DNA from: Nocardioides faecalis
GTDB taxonomy: Bacteria > Actinomycetota > Actinomycetes > Propionibacteriales > Nocardioidaceae
Reading direction: 5' to 3'
Length of the DNA stretch: 64,000 nt
Assembly (NCBI RefSeq): GCF_018388425.1
Contig: NZ_CP074406.1
Span: 558,001-622,000 of the forward strand
Notes under the pieces: generated by a model
What the model was told of the DNA's origin: nothing
What the model saw: only the letters and a program-made list of their open reading frames with translations
Databases searched by the model: none
In this document: one piece after another, positions 25,985-33,733 of the stretch
How positions within the stretch are numbered: position 1 is the first letter of the stretch
How the letters are laid out: every line of letters begins with the position of its first letter
Program-made: the position numbers and the translations under genes

Positions 25985-26070
25985 GCAGGAATCCCCGGTC
26001 GACCGGGGATTCCTGCGCTCGACCCCGTTGCAAACCTCCGCCTGCGCCAGTTTCCCCGGTCGACCGGGGA
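25985..26070. repeat. Two copies of a GTCGAC-centred palindrome
   Basis: 25985-26016 is a perfect 32-base palindrome centred on GTCGAC. A second copy of its centre (TCCCCGGTCGACCGGGGA, 26053-26070) follows 36 bases later, also perfect and also flanked by GATTCC. They lie between the ALDH and SDR genes of one operon and could end or stabilise transcripts, or be dispersed repeat units. Confidence 0.8.
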
Positions 26071-26108
26071 TTCCGACAGGCCGTCAAGCCCCACCACGAG
26101 GAGTCCAC

Positions 26109-26858
26109 ATGCGTTTCGAGAACAAGGTCGCGGTCGTCACCGGCGCCGCGCAGGGGATCGGCGAGGCGTACGCGCGCGCCCTGGCCGCGGAGGGTGCGGC
26201 CGTGGTCGTGGCCGACCGCAACGAGGAGTCCGGCGCGAAGGTCGCCGCCTCGATCAACGAGGACGGCGGGCGGGCGATCTTCGTCGCCACCGACGTCTCC
26301 TCGGCCGAGTCCGCCCAGGCGCTCGTCGAGCGCACCGTGGCCGAGCTCGGCGGCATCGACCACCTGGTCAACAACGCCGCGATCTACGGCGACATGGAGT
26401 TCAACCTGCTGATCTCCGTCGACTGGGACTACTACCGGAAGTTCATGAGCGTGAACATGGACGGCGCGCTGGTCATGACGCGTGCGGTCTACCCGGAGAT
26501 CGCCAAGCGTGGCGGCGGCGCGATCGTCAACCAGTCCTCCACCGCGGCCTACCTGTACTCCGGCTTCTACGGGCTGGCGAAGGCCGGCATCAACAGCCTG
26601 ACCCAGCAGCTGGCCCACGAGCTGGGTGGCCAGCGGATCCGGGTCAACGCCATCGCGCCCGGCCCCACCGACACCGAGGCCACCCGCGTGCAGGCCGGTG
26701 ACGCCGCGAAGGACATCGTGCGGAACTCGCTGGCGATCAAGCGGATGGGCTCGGTCGACGACATGGTCGGCGCCTGCCTCTTCCTGCTCTCCGACGAGGC
26801 GTCCTGGGTGACCGGGCAGATCCTGGCCGTCGACGGCGGCCAGACGTTCCGGGCCTGA
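26109..26858 (+). CDS. Short-chain dehydrogenase/reductase (Rv0769-like)
   Basis: A 249-residue classical SDR. GAAQGIGEAYA (residues 13-23) binds NAD(P), DVSS and NNAAI follow, and the catalytic set is SSTAAYLYSGFYGLAKAG (Ser, Tyr, Lys). The Asp at VVVADRNE favours NAD over NADP. A GAGGAG ribosome binding site precedes the ATG at 26109. The gene resumes the CYP51-linked series after the palindromic repeat, and matches Rv0769 by position. Probably oxidises a hydroxyl group of the pathway intermediate. Confidence 0.92.
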   Translation: MRFENKVAVVTGAAQGIGEAYARALAAEGAAVVVADRNEESGAKVAASINEDGGRAIFVATDVSSAESAQALVERTVAELGGIDHLVNNAAIYGDMEFNLLISVDWDYYRKFMSVNMDGALVMTRAVYPEIAKRGGGAIVNQSSTAAYLYSGFYGLAKAGINSLTQQLAHELGGQRIRVNAIAPGPTDTEATRVQAGDAAKDIVRNSLAIKRMGSVDDMVGACLFLLSDEASWVTGQILAVDGGQTFRA

Positions 26859-26868
26859 GGGGGACGCG

Positions 26869-27777
26869 ATGAGCACGGTCGTCGGGTTCGTGGGGCTGGG
26901 CAACATCGGCAAGCCGATGGCGTTGCGCCTGGCCGGGCAGCAACAGGCCGCGAACCTCGAGCTGTGGGTGTACGACGTCGCGCCCGACCCGCTCGCCGAG
27001 GCGCAGCGCGCCGGGGCGCAGGTCGCGCCGAGCGTCGCCGCGCTCGCGCAGACCGCCGACGTGGTGTGCGTGATGGTGCGCGACGACGACCAGGTGCGTG
27101 CGGTGCTGGACGAGGTGCTCGGCGTCGCCCGGCCGGGCGCGGTCGTCGTCATCCACTCCACCGTCGCGCCGGGCACGCCGCCCGCGCTCGCCGAGGCCGC
27201 GGCCGCGCACGGCGTGCGGGTGCTCGACGCCCCGGTCTCCGGTGGGGCGATGGGTGCCGCCGACGGCACCCTGGCGCTGATGGTGGGCGGCGAGCCGGAC
27301 GCCTACGCTGCCGCCGAGCCCGTGCTGCGGGCGCTGGGCAGCAAGGTCGTCCACGCCGGACCGATCGGCGCCGGCACCCGGTTCAAGCTGGCCCGCAACA
27401 TGATGCACTTCATCGCGTTCACCGCCGCGACCGAGGCGCAGCGTCTCGCCGAGGCGGCCGGGCTGTCGCTGAAGGACCTCGGCGACGTGGTCCGGCACAC
27501 CGACGCCGTCACCGGCGGGCCCGGCGCGATCATGCACCGGGAGACGACGGCCGAGCTCGCGCCCGACGACTTCTGGCACGGGGTGTTCACCAACGTCACC
27601 TCGCTGGGCGTCAAGGACCTCGGCTTCGCCATCGACCTCGCCCACGAGCTCGGGGTCGACGTACCGCTCGCCGAGCTGGCCATCGAACGGCTGGGCCCAG
27701 GGCTGGGCCTGCCCACGACATCCGTCCCGGCGCCTGCGTCCGGACGCACCAAAGCAGAGAAGGAAGGAGAGAAGTGA
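26869..27777 (+). CDS. NAD(P)-dependent beta-hydroxyacid dehydrogenase family (Rv0770-like)
   Basis: A 302-residue member of the 3-hydroxyisobutyrate dehydrogenase superfamily. The Rossmann motif VGFVGLGNIGKPMALRLA starts at residue 5, DAPVSGGAMGAADGTL is the substrate-binding block, and the catalytic Lys is in RFKLARNMMHF. The family oxidises beta-hydroxy acids such as 3-hydroxyisobutyrate or reduces semialdehydes; the natural substrate here is unknown. Ten bases separate it from the SDR, and its stop overlaps the next ATG (TGATG). Confidence 0.9.
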   Translation: MSTVVGFVGLGNIGKPMALRLAGQQQAANLELWVYDVAPDPLAEAQRAGAQVAPSVAALAQTADVVCVMVRDDDQVRAVLDEVLGVARPGAVVVIHSTVAPGTPPALAEAAAAHGVRVLDAPVSGGAMGAADGTLALMVGGEPDAYAAAEPVLRALGSKVVHAGPIGAGTRFKLARNMMHFIAFTAATEAQRLAEAAGLSLKDLGDVVRHTDAVTGGPGAIMHRETTAELAPDDFWHGVFTNVTSLGVKDLGFAIDLAHELGVDVPLAELAIERLGPGLGLPTTSVPAPASGRTKAEKEGEK

Positions 27778-28181
27778 TGGGCAAGTTCGACGACCTCCCC
27801 GCGGCCCGCCGCCGCGGCCTGGAGAAGATGGAGGAGGTCTACGGCTTCGACATGTCTGATGGCACCGGCGACTTCTTCCGCTACACCGCCGACCACCTCT
27901 TCGCCGACATCTGGCAGCGCCCCGGCCTCAGCGACCGCGACCGCCGGCTGCTGCTGATCGGGATGCTCACCGGGCAGGGCGCCGCCGACGTGCTGGGAAT
28001 CCAGGTCCCGGCCGCGTACGCCGCCGGCGAGCTGGACGAGGCGGCGCTGAAGGAGATCGTGGTCTTCCTCAGCCACTACGCCGGCTGGCCCAACGGTGCC
28101 CGGCTCAACTCCATCGTCGAGGAGACGGTTGCCAAGGCCGCCCGCGACGCGGCACGCAAGGCCCGCGACGCGGGCTCCTGA
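27777..28181 (+). CDS. Carboxymuconolactone decarboxylase family protein (Rv0771-like)
   Basis: A 134-residue all-alpha protein with the CMD/AhpD-like fold: RDRRLLLIGMLTGQGAADVL and EIVVFLSHYAGWPNGARL. The AhpD-type CxxC pair is absent, so peroxidase activity is unlikely; a decarboxylase or lyase role is more plausible. It is the last gene of the CYP51-linked run, whose order from the TetR gene to here parallels Rv0767c-Rv0771 in M. tuberculosis. The ATG overlaps the previous stop. Confidence 0.88.
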   Translation: MGKFDDLPAARRRGLEKMEEVYGFDMSDGTGDFFRYTADHLFADIWQRPGLSDRDRRLLLIGMLTGQGAADVLGIQVPAAYAAGELDEAALKEIVVFLSHYAGWPNGARLNSIVEETVAKAARDAARKARDAGS

Positions 28182-28240
28182 CCGCGCCGACCGCCCGCAT
28201 CGGGGATGGCCGGGCGAGGACGGTGGGTGAGGATGTCCCG

Positions 28241-28828
28241 GTGAGGTACGACGTACGCCGGGTGCGCGCCGAGGAGTGGGCCGCGCTCCGCGAGCTGCGC
28301 CTGGCGGCGTTGCGCGACCCGGTCGCCCACCTCGCGTTCCTGGACACCGTGGCGGCGGCCGAGGCGCGCCCGGCGGCGTTCTGGCAGGAGCGTGCCCGCT
28401 CGAGTGCCGCCGGCACGACGGTGGCGCAGTTCGTCGCCCTCGCGCCGACCGGCGGGCCCGACGAGCTGGCCGGTGAGCTCGCCGACGAGCTGGCGGGGAC
28501 GGTGACCGTCCTGGTCACCTCGGCCGGCGAGCGAGACTACGTCGGCGAGACCAGTCCGTCGCCGAGCGCGGCGATGGTGGGGGTCTACGTGCCGCCCGAG
28601 CACCGCGGCGGTGCGGCGATCGGGGCGCTGCTCGATGCGGCACAGGAGTGGGTGCGCGACCTCGGGCTGGAGCGGGTGCGGCTGCACGTGCACGAGCACA
28701 ACGCGCGGGCCCAGGCCGCCTACCGCAGGCTCGGTTACGTGGAGACCGGTGCGCAGGCCCACCTGGGCGGCGCCGTGCACCTGGAGCTGGAGCGCGACCT
28801 GACCGACGAGCCCGCCCCGCCTCGGTAG
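28241..28828 (+). CDS. GNAT-family N-acetyltransferase
   Basis: A 195-residue acetyltransferase. The acetyl-CoA binding loop is VYVPPEHRGGAAIGALLDAA and the C-terminal part has LHVHEHNARAQAAYRRLGYV, both standard GNAT motifs. The substrate cannot be inferred. GTG at 28241 is chosen because GAGGAT lies six bases upstream; an earlier in-frame GTG at 28223 has a poorly spaced site. The stop codon lies inside a 12-bp tandem repeat. Confidence 0.88.
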   Translation: MRYDVRRVRAEEWAALRELRLAALRDPVAHLAFLDTVAAAEARPAAFWQERARSSAAGTTVAQFVALAPTGGPDELAGELADELAGTVTVLVTSAGERDYVGETSPSPSAAMVGVYVPPEHRGGAAIGALLDAAQEWVRDLGLERVRLHVHEHNARAQAAYRRLGYVETGAQAHLGGAVHLELERDLTDEPAPPR

Positions 28829-28855
28829 CTACCTCGGTAGCGGCCTCGGTAGCCG
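28820..28855. repeat. 12-bp tandem repeat over the GNAT stop codon
   Basis: Three direct copies of CCTCGGTAGCNN cover 28820-28855. The first contains the TAG stop codon of the GNAT gene, so the repeat gives three in-frame stop codons in a row. Confidence 0.8.
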
Positions 28856-28863
28856 CGCGGCGC

Positions 28864-29334
28864 TCAGCGCCCGCCGGGGAAGCCGTGCTGGCGCCAGGCC
28901 TCGTAGGTGGCCACCGCGGCGGAGTTCGACAGGTTCATGGAGCGGTGCCCGGGCACGGTCGGGATCCGCACCCGGTCGACGACCCGGGGGTGCTCCAGCG
29001 CCTGCTGGGGCAGCCCGGTGGGCTCGGGCCCGAAGAGGAGCACGTCGCCGGCGACGTACTCGACCGCCGTGTGCCAGGTCGTGGCGTGGGCCGTGAAGGC
29101 GAACACCCGCGACTGGGCGAGGTCGTCGCTGGCCAGGGCGGTGTCGAGGTCGGGGTGCACGACGACGGAGGCCAGGTCGTGGTAGTCGAGCCCCGCGCGC
29201 TTCAGCTTCGCCTCGGACAGGTCGAAGCCCAACGGCTCCACCAGGTGCAGCGTGGCCCCGGTGCCCGCCACCATCCGGATCGCGTTGCCGGTGTTGGGCG
29301 GGATGCGGGGCTCGAGGAACATCACGTGGAACAC
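28864..29334 (-). CDS. tRNA (cytidine/uridine-34 2'-O)-methyltransferase, TrmL-like
   Basis: A 156-residue SpoU/TrmH-superfamily methyltransferase. The start FHVMFLEPRIPPNTGNAIRM and the C-terminal knot motifs LLFGPEPTGLP and IPTVPGHRSMNLSNSAAVA are diagnostic of TrmL (YibK), which methylates the wobble ribose of leucine tRNAs using SAM. The short length, without the N-terminal substrate domain of other SpoU proteins, also fits. GTG at 29334 is the start used by the family. No ribosome binding site stands out. Confidence 0.92.
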   Translation of the reverse strand: MFHVMFLEPRIPPNTGNAIRMVAGTGATLHLVEPLGFDLSEAKLKRAGLDYHDLASVVVHPDLDTALASDDLAQSRVFAFTAHATTWHTAVEYVAGDVLLFGPEPTGLPQQALEHPRVVDRVRIPTVPGHRSMNLSNSAAVATYEAWRQHGFPGGR

Positions 29335-29426
29335 GCCGCCATCATCCCGCCCGGCCGGAGGAGAGGCGGGCCCGAGGTGCATGTGTGAGGCTGGGACGGT
29401 CGCCGTCGTCGCCCGCGAGGAGCACC

Positions 29427-29753
29427 ATGCCCGTCCGAAGCACCCTGGCCCGCGCGGCAGCGGGAGCCCTCCTCGCCAACGCCGTCCCGCACGGGGTGGC
29501 CGCGCTGATCCGCCGGCCGTTCCCGACCCCGTTCGCCGACCCGCCCGGCCGCGGGCTCTCGCAGCCGGGGACCAACCTGGCGTGGAGCGCGACGAACGCG
29601 GCCCTCGGCGCCGCCCTGCTCCGCGGGTACGACGGCTCGACCCCCGAACGCGCGGCGCTGCTGGCCAGCGGGGTGCTCTCGGGTGCGGGGCTGGCCGTCT
29701 ACTTCGGCCGCCTCGACCTCGGCGTCCCGCCGGCCGACTCACCCGGCGACTGA
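29427..29753 (+). CDS. Small conserved hypothetical membrane protein
   Basis: A 108-residue protein with two or three short hydrophobic stretches (RAAAGALLANAVPHGVAALI, NAALGAALLRG, LLASGVLSGAGLAVYF). The segment FPTPFADPPGRGLS is a conserved-looking loop. No function recognised. GAGGAG lies upstream of the ATG at 29427. The final six codons and stop belong to a 23-bp tandem repeat. Confidence 0.65.
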   Translation: MPVRSTLARAAAGALLANAVPHGVAALIRRPFPTPFADPPGRGLSQPGTNLAWSATNAALGAALLRGYDGSTPERAALLASGVLSGAGLAVYFGRLDLGVPPADSPGD

Positions 29754-29817
29754 ACGCCGACTCACCCGGCGACTGACCGCCGACTCACCAGGCGACTGAC
29801 CGCCGACTCACCCGGCG
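29734..29817. repeat. 23-bp tandem repeat over the stop codon
   Basis: Three and two-thirds copies of a 23-base unit beginning CCGACTCACCCGGCGACTGA run from 29734 to 29817. The TGA in the first copy is the stop codon of the small membrane protein; because the unit is not a multiple of three, the later TGAs (29774, 29797) fall in the other two frames. Confidence 0.85.
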
Positions 29818-29949
29818 CGCCCCGGTGCGTCACCGCCGCGGTGGGGCACCGTGGTGGCAGGGTCGGGCGCACCCGGCGGCGGGTGCCGCTCGTCGCGCCG
29901 GACCGGACCGCGGGCGACGGTGCCCGCGGCGAGCCCCTGGGAGACCGGA

Positions 29950-32154
29950 ATGACCCTGGCGATCACCGACGAGCACCGCGAGCTGGCCCGCACCGCCGCC
30001 GACCTGCTGGACCGGCGCGGCGCGCTGGCCGAGGCACGCGACCTGCTGGAGGCCGACGCCGAGCAGCTGCCGTCGTGGTGGAAGGAGGTCGCCGACCTCG
30101 GCTTCCTCGGCCTGCACGTCGCCGAGGAGGCGGGCGGCGCCGGCGGAACCCTCGCCGACCTGGTCGTCCTCGTGGAGCAGCTCGGCCGCGTCCTGGCACC
30201 GGGCCCGTTCGTGCCGACCGTCGTGGCCAGCGCGTTCCTGGACCGGGCCGAGGGCGCCGAGGCCGACGAGCTGCGCACGGTGCTGCTGCCCGGACTCCTC
30301 GACGGCTCGCTGGTCGCGGGGGTCGGCATCGCCGCACCCGATGGGCTCAGCGTGGACGGTGGCGCGGAAGGCACGGTGAGCGGCGACGCCGGCCCGGTCC
30401 TCGGCGGCGGGCTCGCCGACGTGCTGCTGCTGCCCGTCGGCGACGACGTGCTGGTCCTGCGCATCAGCGAGCGCGGCACGGGCGGGCCCGGGGTGGAGGT
30501 CACGGTGCCGGCGAACCTGGACCCCACCCGGCGCAGCGCGCGGGTGCGGCTGGTCGACGTCCCGCTCGGCGAGCAGGCCCGGCTGGTGCCCGGCGGCGCC
30601 GCGCTGCTCGTCGACCTCGCCCGCACCGTGCTCGCCGCCGAGGCGCTCGGCGTCGCCGGTGCGGTGACCGACGCCGCGGCGTCGTACGCCAAGCAGCGCG
30701 AGCAGTTCGGCCGGGTGATCGGCATGTTCCAGGCCGTCAAGCACCACTGCGCGGACATGGTCAGTCTCACCCAGCTGGCCACGGCCGCGGTCTGGGACGC
30801 CGCCCGCGCGACCGACGTGCCGGCCGAGCGCGGGTTCGCCGCCGCCACCGCCGCGGTGCTCGCCGCGGACGCCGCCCAGCGCTGCACCAGCCTCAACACG
30901 CAGGTGCACGGCGGCATCGCGATCACCTGGGAGCACGACGCCCACCTCTACGTGCGCCGTGCCGGTGCGCTCGCCGTCCAGCTGCGCCCCGACGCCGCGG
31001 CCGCCGAGCTGGCAGGACTGAGCGCGGCCGGCCTCACCCGCCAGGGCAAGGTCGAGCTGCCCGCCAGCGCCGAGCCGATCCGCGAGGAGGTCCGGGCCTT
31101 CGCCGCCGGCCTCGCCGACCTCGACGACGCCGGGCGGCTGGAGGCCCTGATCCGCACCGGGTACGTCGTCCCGCACTGGCCCGCGCCGTTCGGTCGCGAC
31201 GCCGGCGCCATCGAGCAGCTGGTCGTCGCCGAGGAGCTCGCCGCCGCCGGGATCAAGCGGCCCGACTACTCGATCACCGGCTGGGTGCTGCTCACGCTGA
31301 TCCAGAAGGGCACGCCCGAGCAGGTCGAGCGGTGGGTGCCGCCGGCGCTGCGCCAGGAGGTCGTCTGGTGCCAGCTGTTCTCCGAGCCCGGCGCCGGGTC
31401 GGACGCGGCCGCCGTGCGCACCCGGGGTGTGCGCACCGCCGAGGGCTGGGTGGTCAACGGGCAGAAGGTGTGGACCACCGGCGCGCACAAGGCCCGCTAC
31501 GGCCTGGCCACGGTGCGCACCGACCCCGAGGCCACCAAGCACGCCGGCATCACCACGATGGTGATCGACATGCAGGCGCCCGGGGTGACGGTGCGCCCGC
31601 TGCGCCAGGCCAACGGCGGCGCCGACTTCAACGAGGTCTTCTTCGACGACGTGCTCGTGCCGCACGCTGACGTGGTCGGGGAGGTGCACGACGGCTGGAA
31701 CGTCGCCCGGGCCACCCTCGGCAACGAGAGCGTCAGCATCGGCGGCGGCATCGACTCCCTCGCCATGCCCGCGGCGCTGCTGGTCGACCTGCACCGCAAG
31801 CACCCCGAGCGGCTGGTCGGGGGCGAGACCCGCCTGGGCCGCTACGTCGCGCTCGCCCAGGGGCTGCGTCAGCTCAACGTGCGCAGCACGTTCCGTGCGG
31901 TCGCCGGCGGCGAGCCCGGCCCGGAGGGTGCGATCACCAAGCTGATGCTCTCCGAGCTCGGCCACGAGGCCGCCGCGATCCTCACCGAGGTCACCGGCCC
32001 GGACGGCGCGTTCCTCACCGACGACGGCCTGATCGGCGGCACCATGCTGTTGATGCACCGGGCGCTGGCGATCGCGGGCGGCACCTCGGAGATCAAGCGC
32101 AACCAGATCGGCGAACGGATCCTCGGCCTGCCCAGGGACCCGCTGGTGAGGTGA
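29950..32154 (+). CDS. Two-domain fused acyl-CoA dehydrogenase (FadE34-like)
   Basis: A 734-residue protein with two acyl-CoA dehydrogenase units in tandem. The N-terminal half (about 1-370) ends in HGGIAITWEHDAHLYVRRAG. The C-terminal half has the FAD/substrate block FSEPGAGSDAAAVRTRGVRT, NGQKVWTTGAHKA and ends with GGTSEIKRNQIGERILGLPR. Double-length ACADs of this kind include FadE34 of M. tuberculosis, which acts in steroid side-chain oxidation; this is suggestive given the KstR-like site and the CYP51 run upstream, but the substrate is not proven. ATG at 29950 follows GAGACCGGA. Oxidises acyl-CoA to enoyl-CoA. Confidence 0.9.
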   Translation: MTLAITDEHRELARTAADLLDRRGALAEARDLLEADAEQLPSWWKEVADLGFLGLHVAEEAGGAGGTLADLVVLVEQLGRVLAPGPFVPTVVASAFLDRAEGAEADELRTVLLPGLLDGSLVAGVGIAAPDGLSVDGGAEGTVSGDAGPVLGGGLADVLLLPVGDDVLVLRISERGTGGPGVEVTVPANLDPTRRSARVRLVDVPLGEQARLVPGGAALLVDLARTVLAAEALGVAGAVTDAAASYAKQREQFGRVIGMFQAVKHHCADMVSLTQLATAAVWDAARATDVPAERGFAAATAAVLAADAAQRCTSLNTQVHGGIAITWEHDAHLYVRRAGALAVQLRPDAAAAELAGLSAAGLTRQGKVELPASAEPIREEVRAFAAGLADLDDAGRLEALIRTGYVVPHWPAPFGRDAGAIEQLVVAEELAAAGIKRPDYSITGWVLLTLIQKGTPEQVERWVPPALRQEVVWCQLFSEPGAGSDAAAVRTRGVRTAEGWVVNGQKVWTTGAHKARYGLATVRTDPEATKHAGITTMVIDMQAPGVTVRPLRQANGGADFNEVFFDDVLVPHADVVGEVHDGWNVARATLGNESVSIGGGIDSLAMPAALLVDLHRKHPERLVGGETRLGRYVALAQGLRQLNVRSTFRAVAGGEPGPEGAITKLMLSELGHEAAAILTEVTGPDGAFLTDDGLIGGTMLLMHRALAIAGGTSEIKRNQIGERILGLPRDPLVR

Positions 32155-32280
32155 GAAGGCAGCGGGAGGGCACCGGCAGGGCAGCGGCAGGACCCACCTC
32201 CTGTACACCCCGGCACTCGGGTGCCGGGTTCTCGGGACCCCGCCCCGAGCGCTCCGCATCTTGTTAACCTCGACGGCGAC

Positions 32281-33030
32281 ATGAGCCGCGACACATCCGA
32301 AGCCGTACCCGACCATTCCGTGGTCCCGGTCGACCCGTTCGTCCTCGATTCGCTCCTCTCGGAGCCGCACCCCCGTGCCGAGGCGGGGGCCGGGCTGGGG
32401 GTGTGGCTGGTGGACACCGACGCGCTCAGCGACGATGACCTGGAGGTCGGCCGCGGCTGGCTCGACGCGGTGGAGCAGGCGCAGGCCTCCTCCCGGGTCC
32501 GGGCCGAGCTGCGGCGCGCCTACGAGGTCGCGCACGCCAGCGCCCGCCTGGTCCTCGGGGCCGCCACCGGTACGTCGCCGGAGAAGGTGGTCTGGGGCCG
32601 TCACCCCTGCCCCGGGTGCGGCGAGCCGCACGGCCGGCCCCGCGCGGAGGGCGCGGCCGTGGAGTTCTCGCTCTCCCACACGCCCGGCCAGGTGCTGGTC
32701 GCCGTGGCGGACGTGCCGGTCGGGGTGGACGTGGAGCGTCACCCCGAGGACCCCACCGGCCTGGCGAAGCTGCTGCACCCGCGCGAGACCGAGGAGATCG
32801 AGGCCGCCGCGCAGGGCACGCTCGACGGTGGCCGCGCCTCGGTGCGGTTCACCCGCGCCTGGTCGCGCACCGAGGCCTACCTCAAGGGCATCGGCATCGG
32901 GCTGGGCCGCGACCCGCACCTGGACTACCTCGGCACCGACGCCGCCCCCGGCCGCACGCTGGGGGAGTGGCGCCTGCGCGACGTCGTCGTCCCCGAGGGG
33001 TACGGCGCCGCGATCGCCGTGCGCGCCTGA
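32281..33030 (+). CDS. 4'-phosphopantetheinyl transferase (Sfp type)
   Basis: A 249-residue Sfp-type transferase that would activate carrier proteins with the CoA-derived arm. Core motifs: VEFSLSHTPGQ, GVDVERHPED (magnesium ligands) and WSRTEAYLKGIGIGL. The Cys block HPCPGCGEPHGRP is an insertion common in actinobacterial members. A TAACCT -10 box (32265-32270) lies ten bases before ATG 32281. No polyketide or NRPS genes are nearby, so its carrier protein is elsewhere. Confidence 0.88.
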   Translation: MSRDTSEAVPDHSVVPVDPFVLDSLLSEPHPRAEAGAGLGVWLVDTDALSDDDLEVGRGWLDAVEQAQASSRVRAELRRAYEVAHASARLVLGAATGTSPEKVVWGRHPCPGCGEPHGRPRAEGAAVEFSLSHTPGQVLVAVADVPVGVDVERHPEDPTGLAKLLHPRETEEIEAAAQGTLDGGRASVRFTRAWSRTEAYLKGIGIGLGRDPHLDYLGTDAAPGRTLGEWRLRDVVVPEGYGAAIAVRA

Positions 33031-33082
33031 GCCCCGCCTGACAGCCCGGCCAGAAACCGGCCCAGGGACCCGACCGGCGGCC

Positions 33083-33094
33083 TAGGCTGCGGCC
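33083..33094 (+). promoter_or_regulatory. Leaderless promoter of arr
   Basis: TAGGCT (33083-33088) ends six bases before the ATG of the ADP-ribosyltransferase gene, with no ribosome binding site between. Confidence 0.45.
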
Positions 33095-33505
33095 ATGGCG
33101 CACGTGCTCGACGAGGGGCCGTTCTTCCACGGCACGAAGGCCGACCTCTCGGTCGGCGACCTGCTCAGCGCGGGGTACCGGTCGAACTACCGGCCGGAGG
33201 TGGTGATGAACCACGTCTACTTCACCGCGGTCATCGACGGCGCGGGCCTGGCTGCCGAGCTCGCCGCCGGCGACGGGGCGCCGCGCGTCTACCGCGTCGA
33301 GCCGACCGGGGACTTCGAGGACGACCCCAACGTCACCGACAAGAAGTTCCCCGGCAACCCGACCCGCTCCTACCGCAGCACCGCGCCGCTGCGGGTCGTC
33401 GCGGAGGTGCAGGACTGGCCGCGGCTGTCTGCGGAGGCCCTGCAGACGTGGCGGGAGCGGATCGCCGAGCTGAGCCGGTCCGAGCGCGGCGAGATCATCA
33501 ACTGA
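33095..33505 (+). CDS. arr: NAD+-rifampin ADP-ribosyltransferase
   Basis: A 136-residue Arr enzyme, full length for the family. The characteristic sequence is clear: FFHGTKADLSVGDLL, YRSNYRPEVVMNHVYFTA and DPNVTDKKFPGNPTRSYRST. Arr inactivates rifamycins by transferring ADP-ribose from NAD+ to the C23 hydroxyl. In environmental actinobacteria it is a common chromosomal gene giving intrinsic resistance. There is no mobile element beside it; a tRNA-Arg gene lies 31 bases downstream on the other strand. It appears to have its own leaderless promoter. Confidence 0.95.
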   Translation: MAHVLDEGPFFHGTKADLSVGDLLSAGYRSNYRPEVVMNHVYFTAVIDGAGLAAELAAGDGAPRVYRVEPTGDFEDDPNVTDKKFPGNPTRSYRSTAPLRVVAEVQDWPRLSAEALQTWRERIAELSRSERGEIIN

Positions 33506-33536
33506 TCGCCTTGGCGTGCCTCAGGGTGTCGCGGGG

Positions 33537-33609
33537 TGCCCCAGGCCAGAGTCGAACTGGCGACCTTTCGCTTAGGAGGCGGCTGCTCTATCCACTGAGC
33601 TACTGGGGC
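33537..33609 (-). tRNA. tRNA-Arg (anticodon CCT)
   Basis: A cloverleaf reads on the minus strand: acceptor GCCCCAG pairs with CTGGGGC, D-arm GCTC/GAGC, T-arm GCCAG-TTCGACT-CTGGC. The anticodon loop CTCCTAA gives anticodon CCT (33574-33576), decoding AGG. CCA is not encoded. The outer two pairs of the anticodon stem do not form (GCCGC against GCGAA), which is unusual for a functional elongator tRNA. Confidence 0.85.
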
Positions 33610-33733
33610 GGCGGACGGGCGCGGGCGCCCGGTCCGGGCGCAAGTATGCCCCAGCCGCCACCCGGCGCGGCGGGCAGTTCGGCCCTGCTGCGACGATGCC
33701 GCCGACACGGCATCGGGGGAGGGAGAGCGGACA

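Noticed and set aside
29830..32919. 1029-codon minus-strand ORF
   Set aside because: Antisense of the acyl-CoA dehydrogenase and PPTase genes, both of which have intact motifs.
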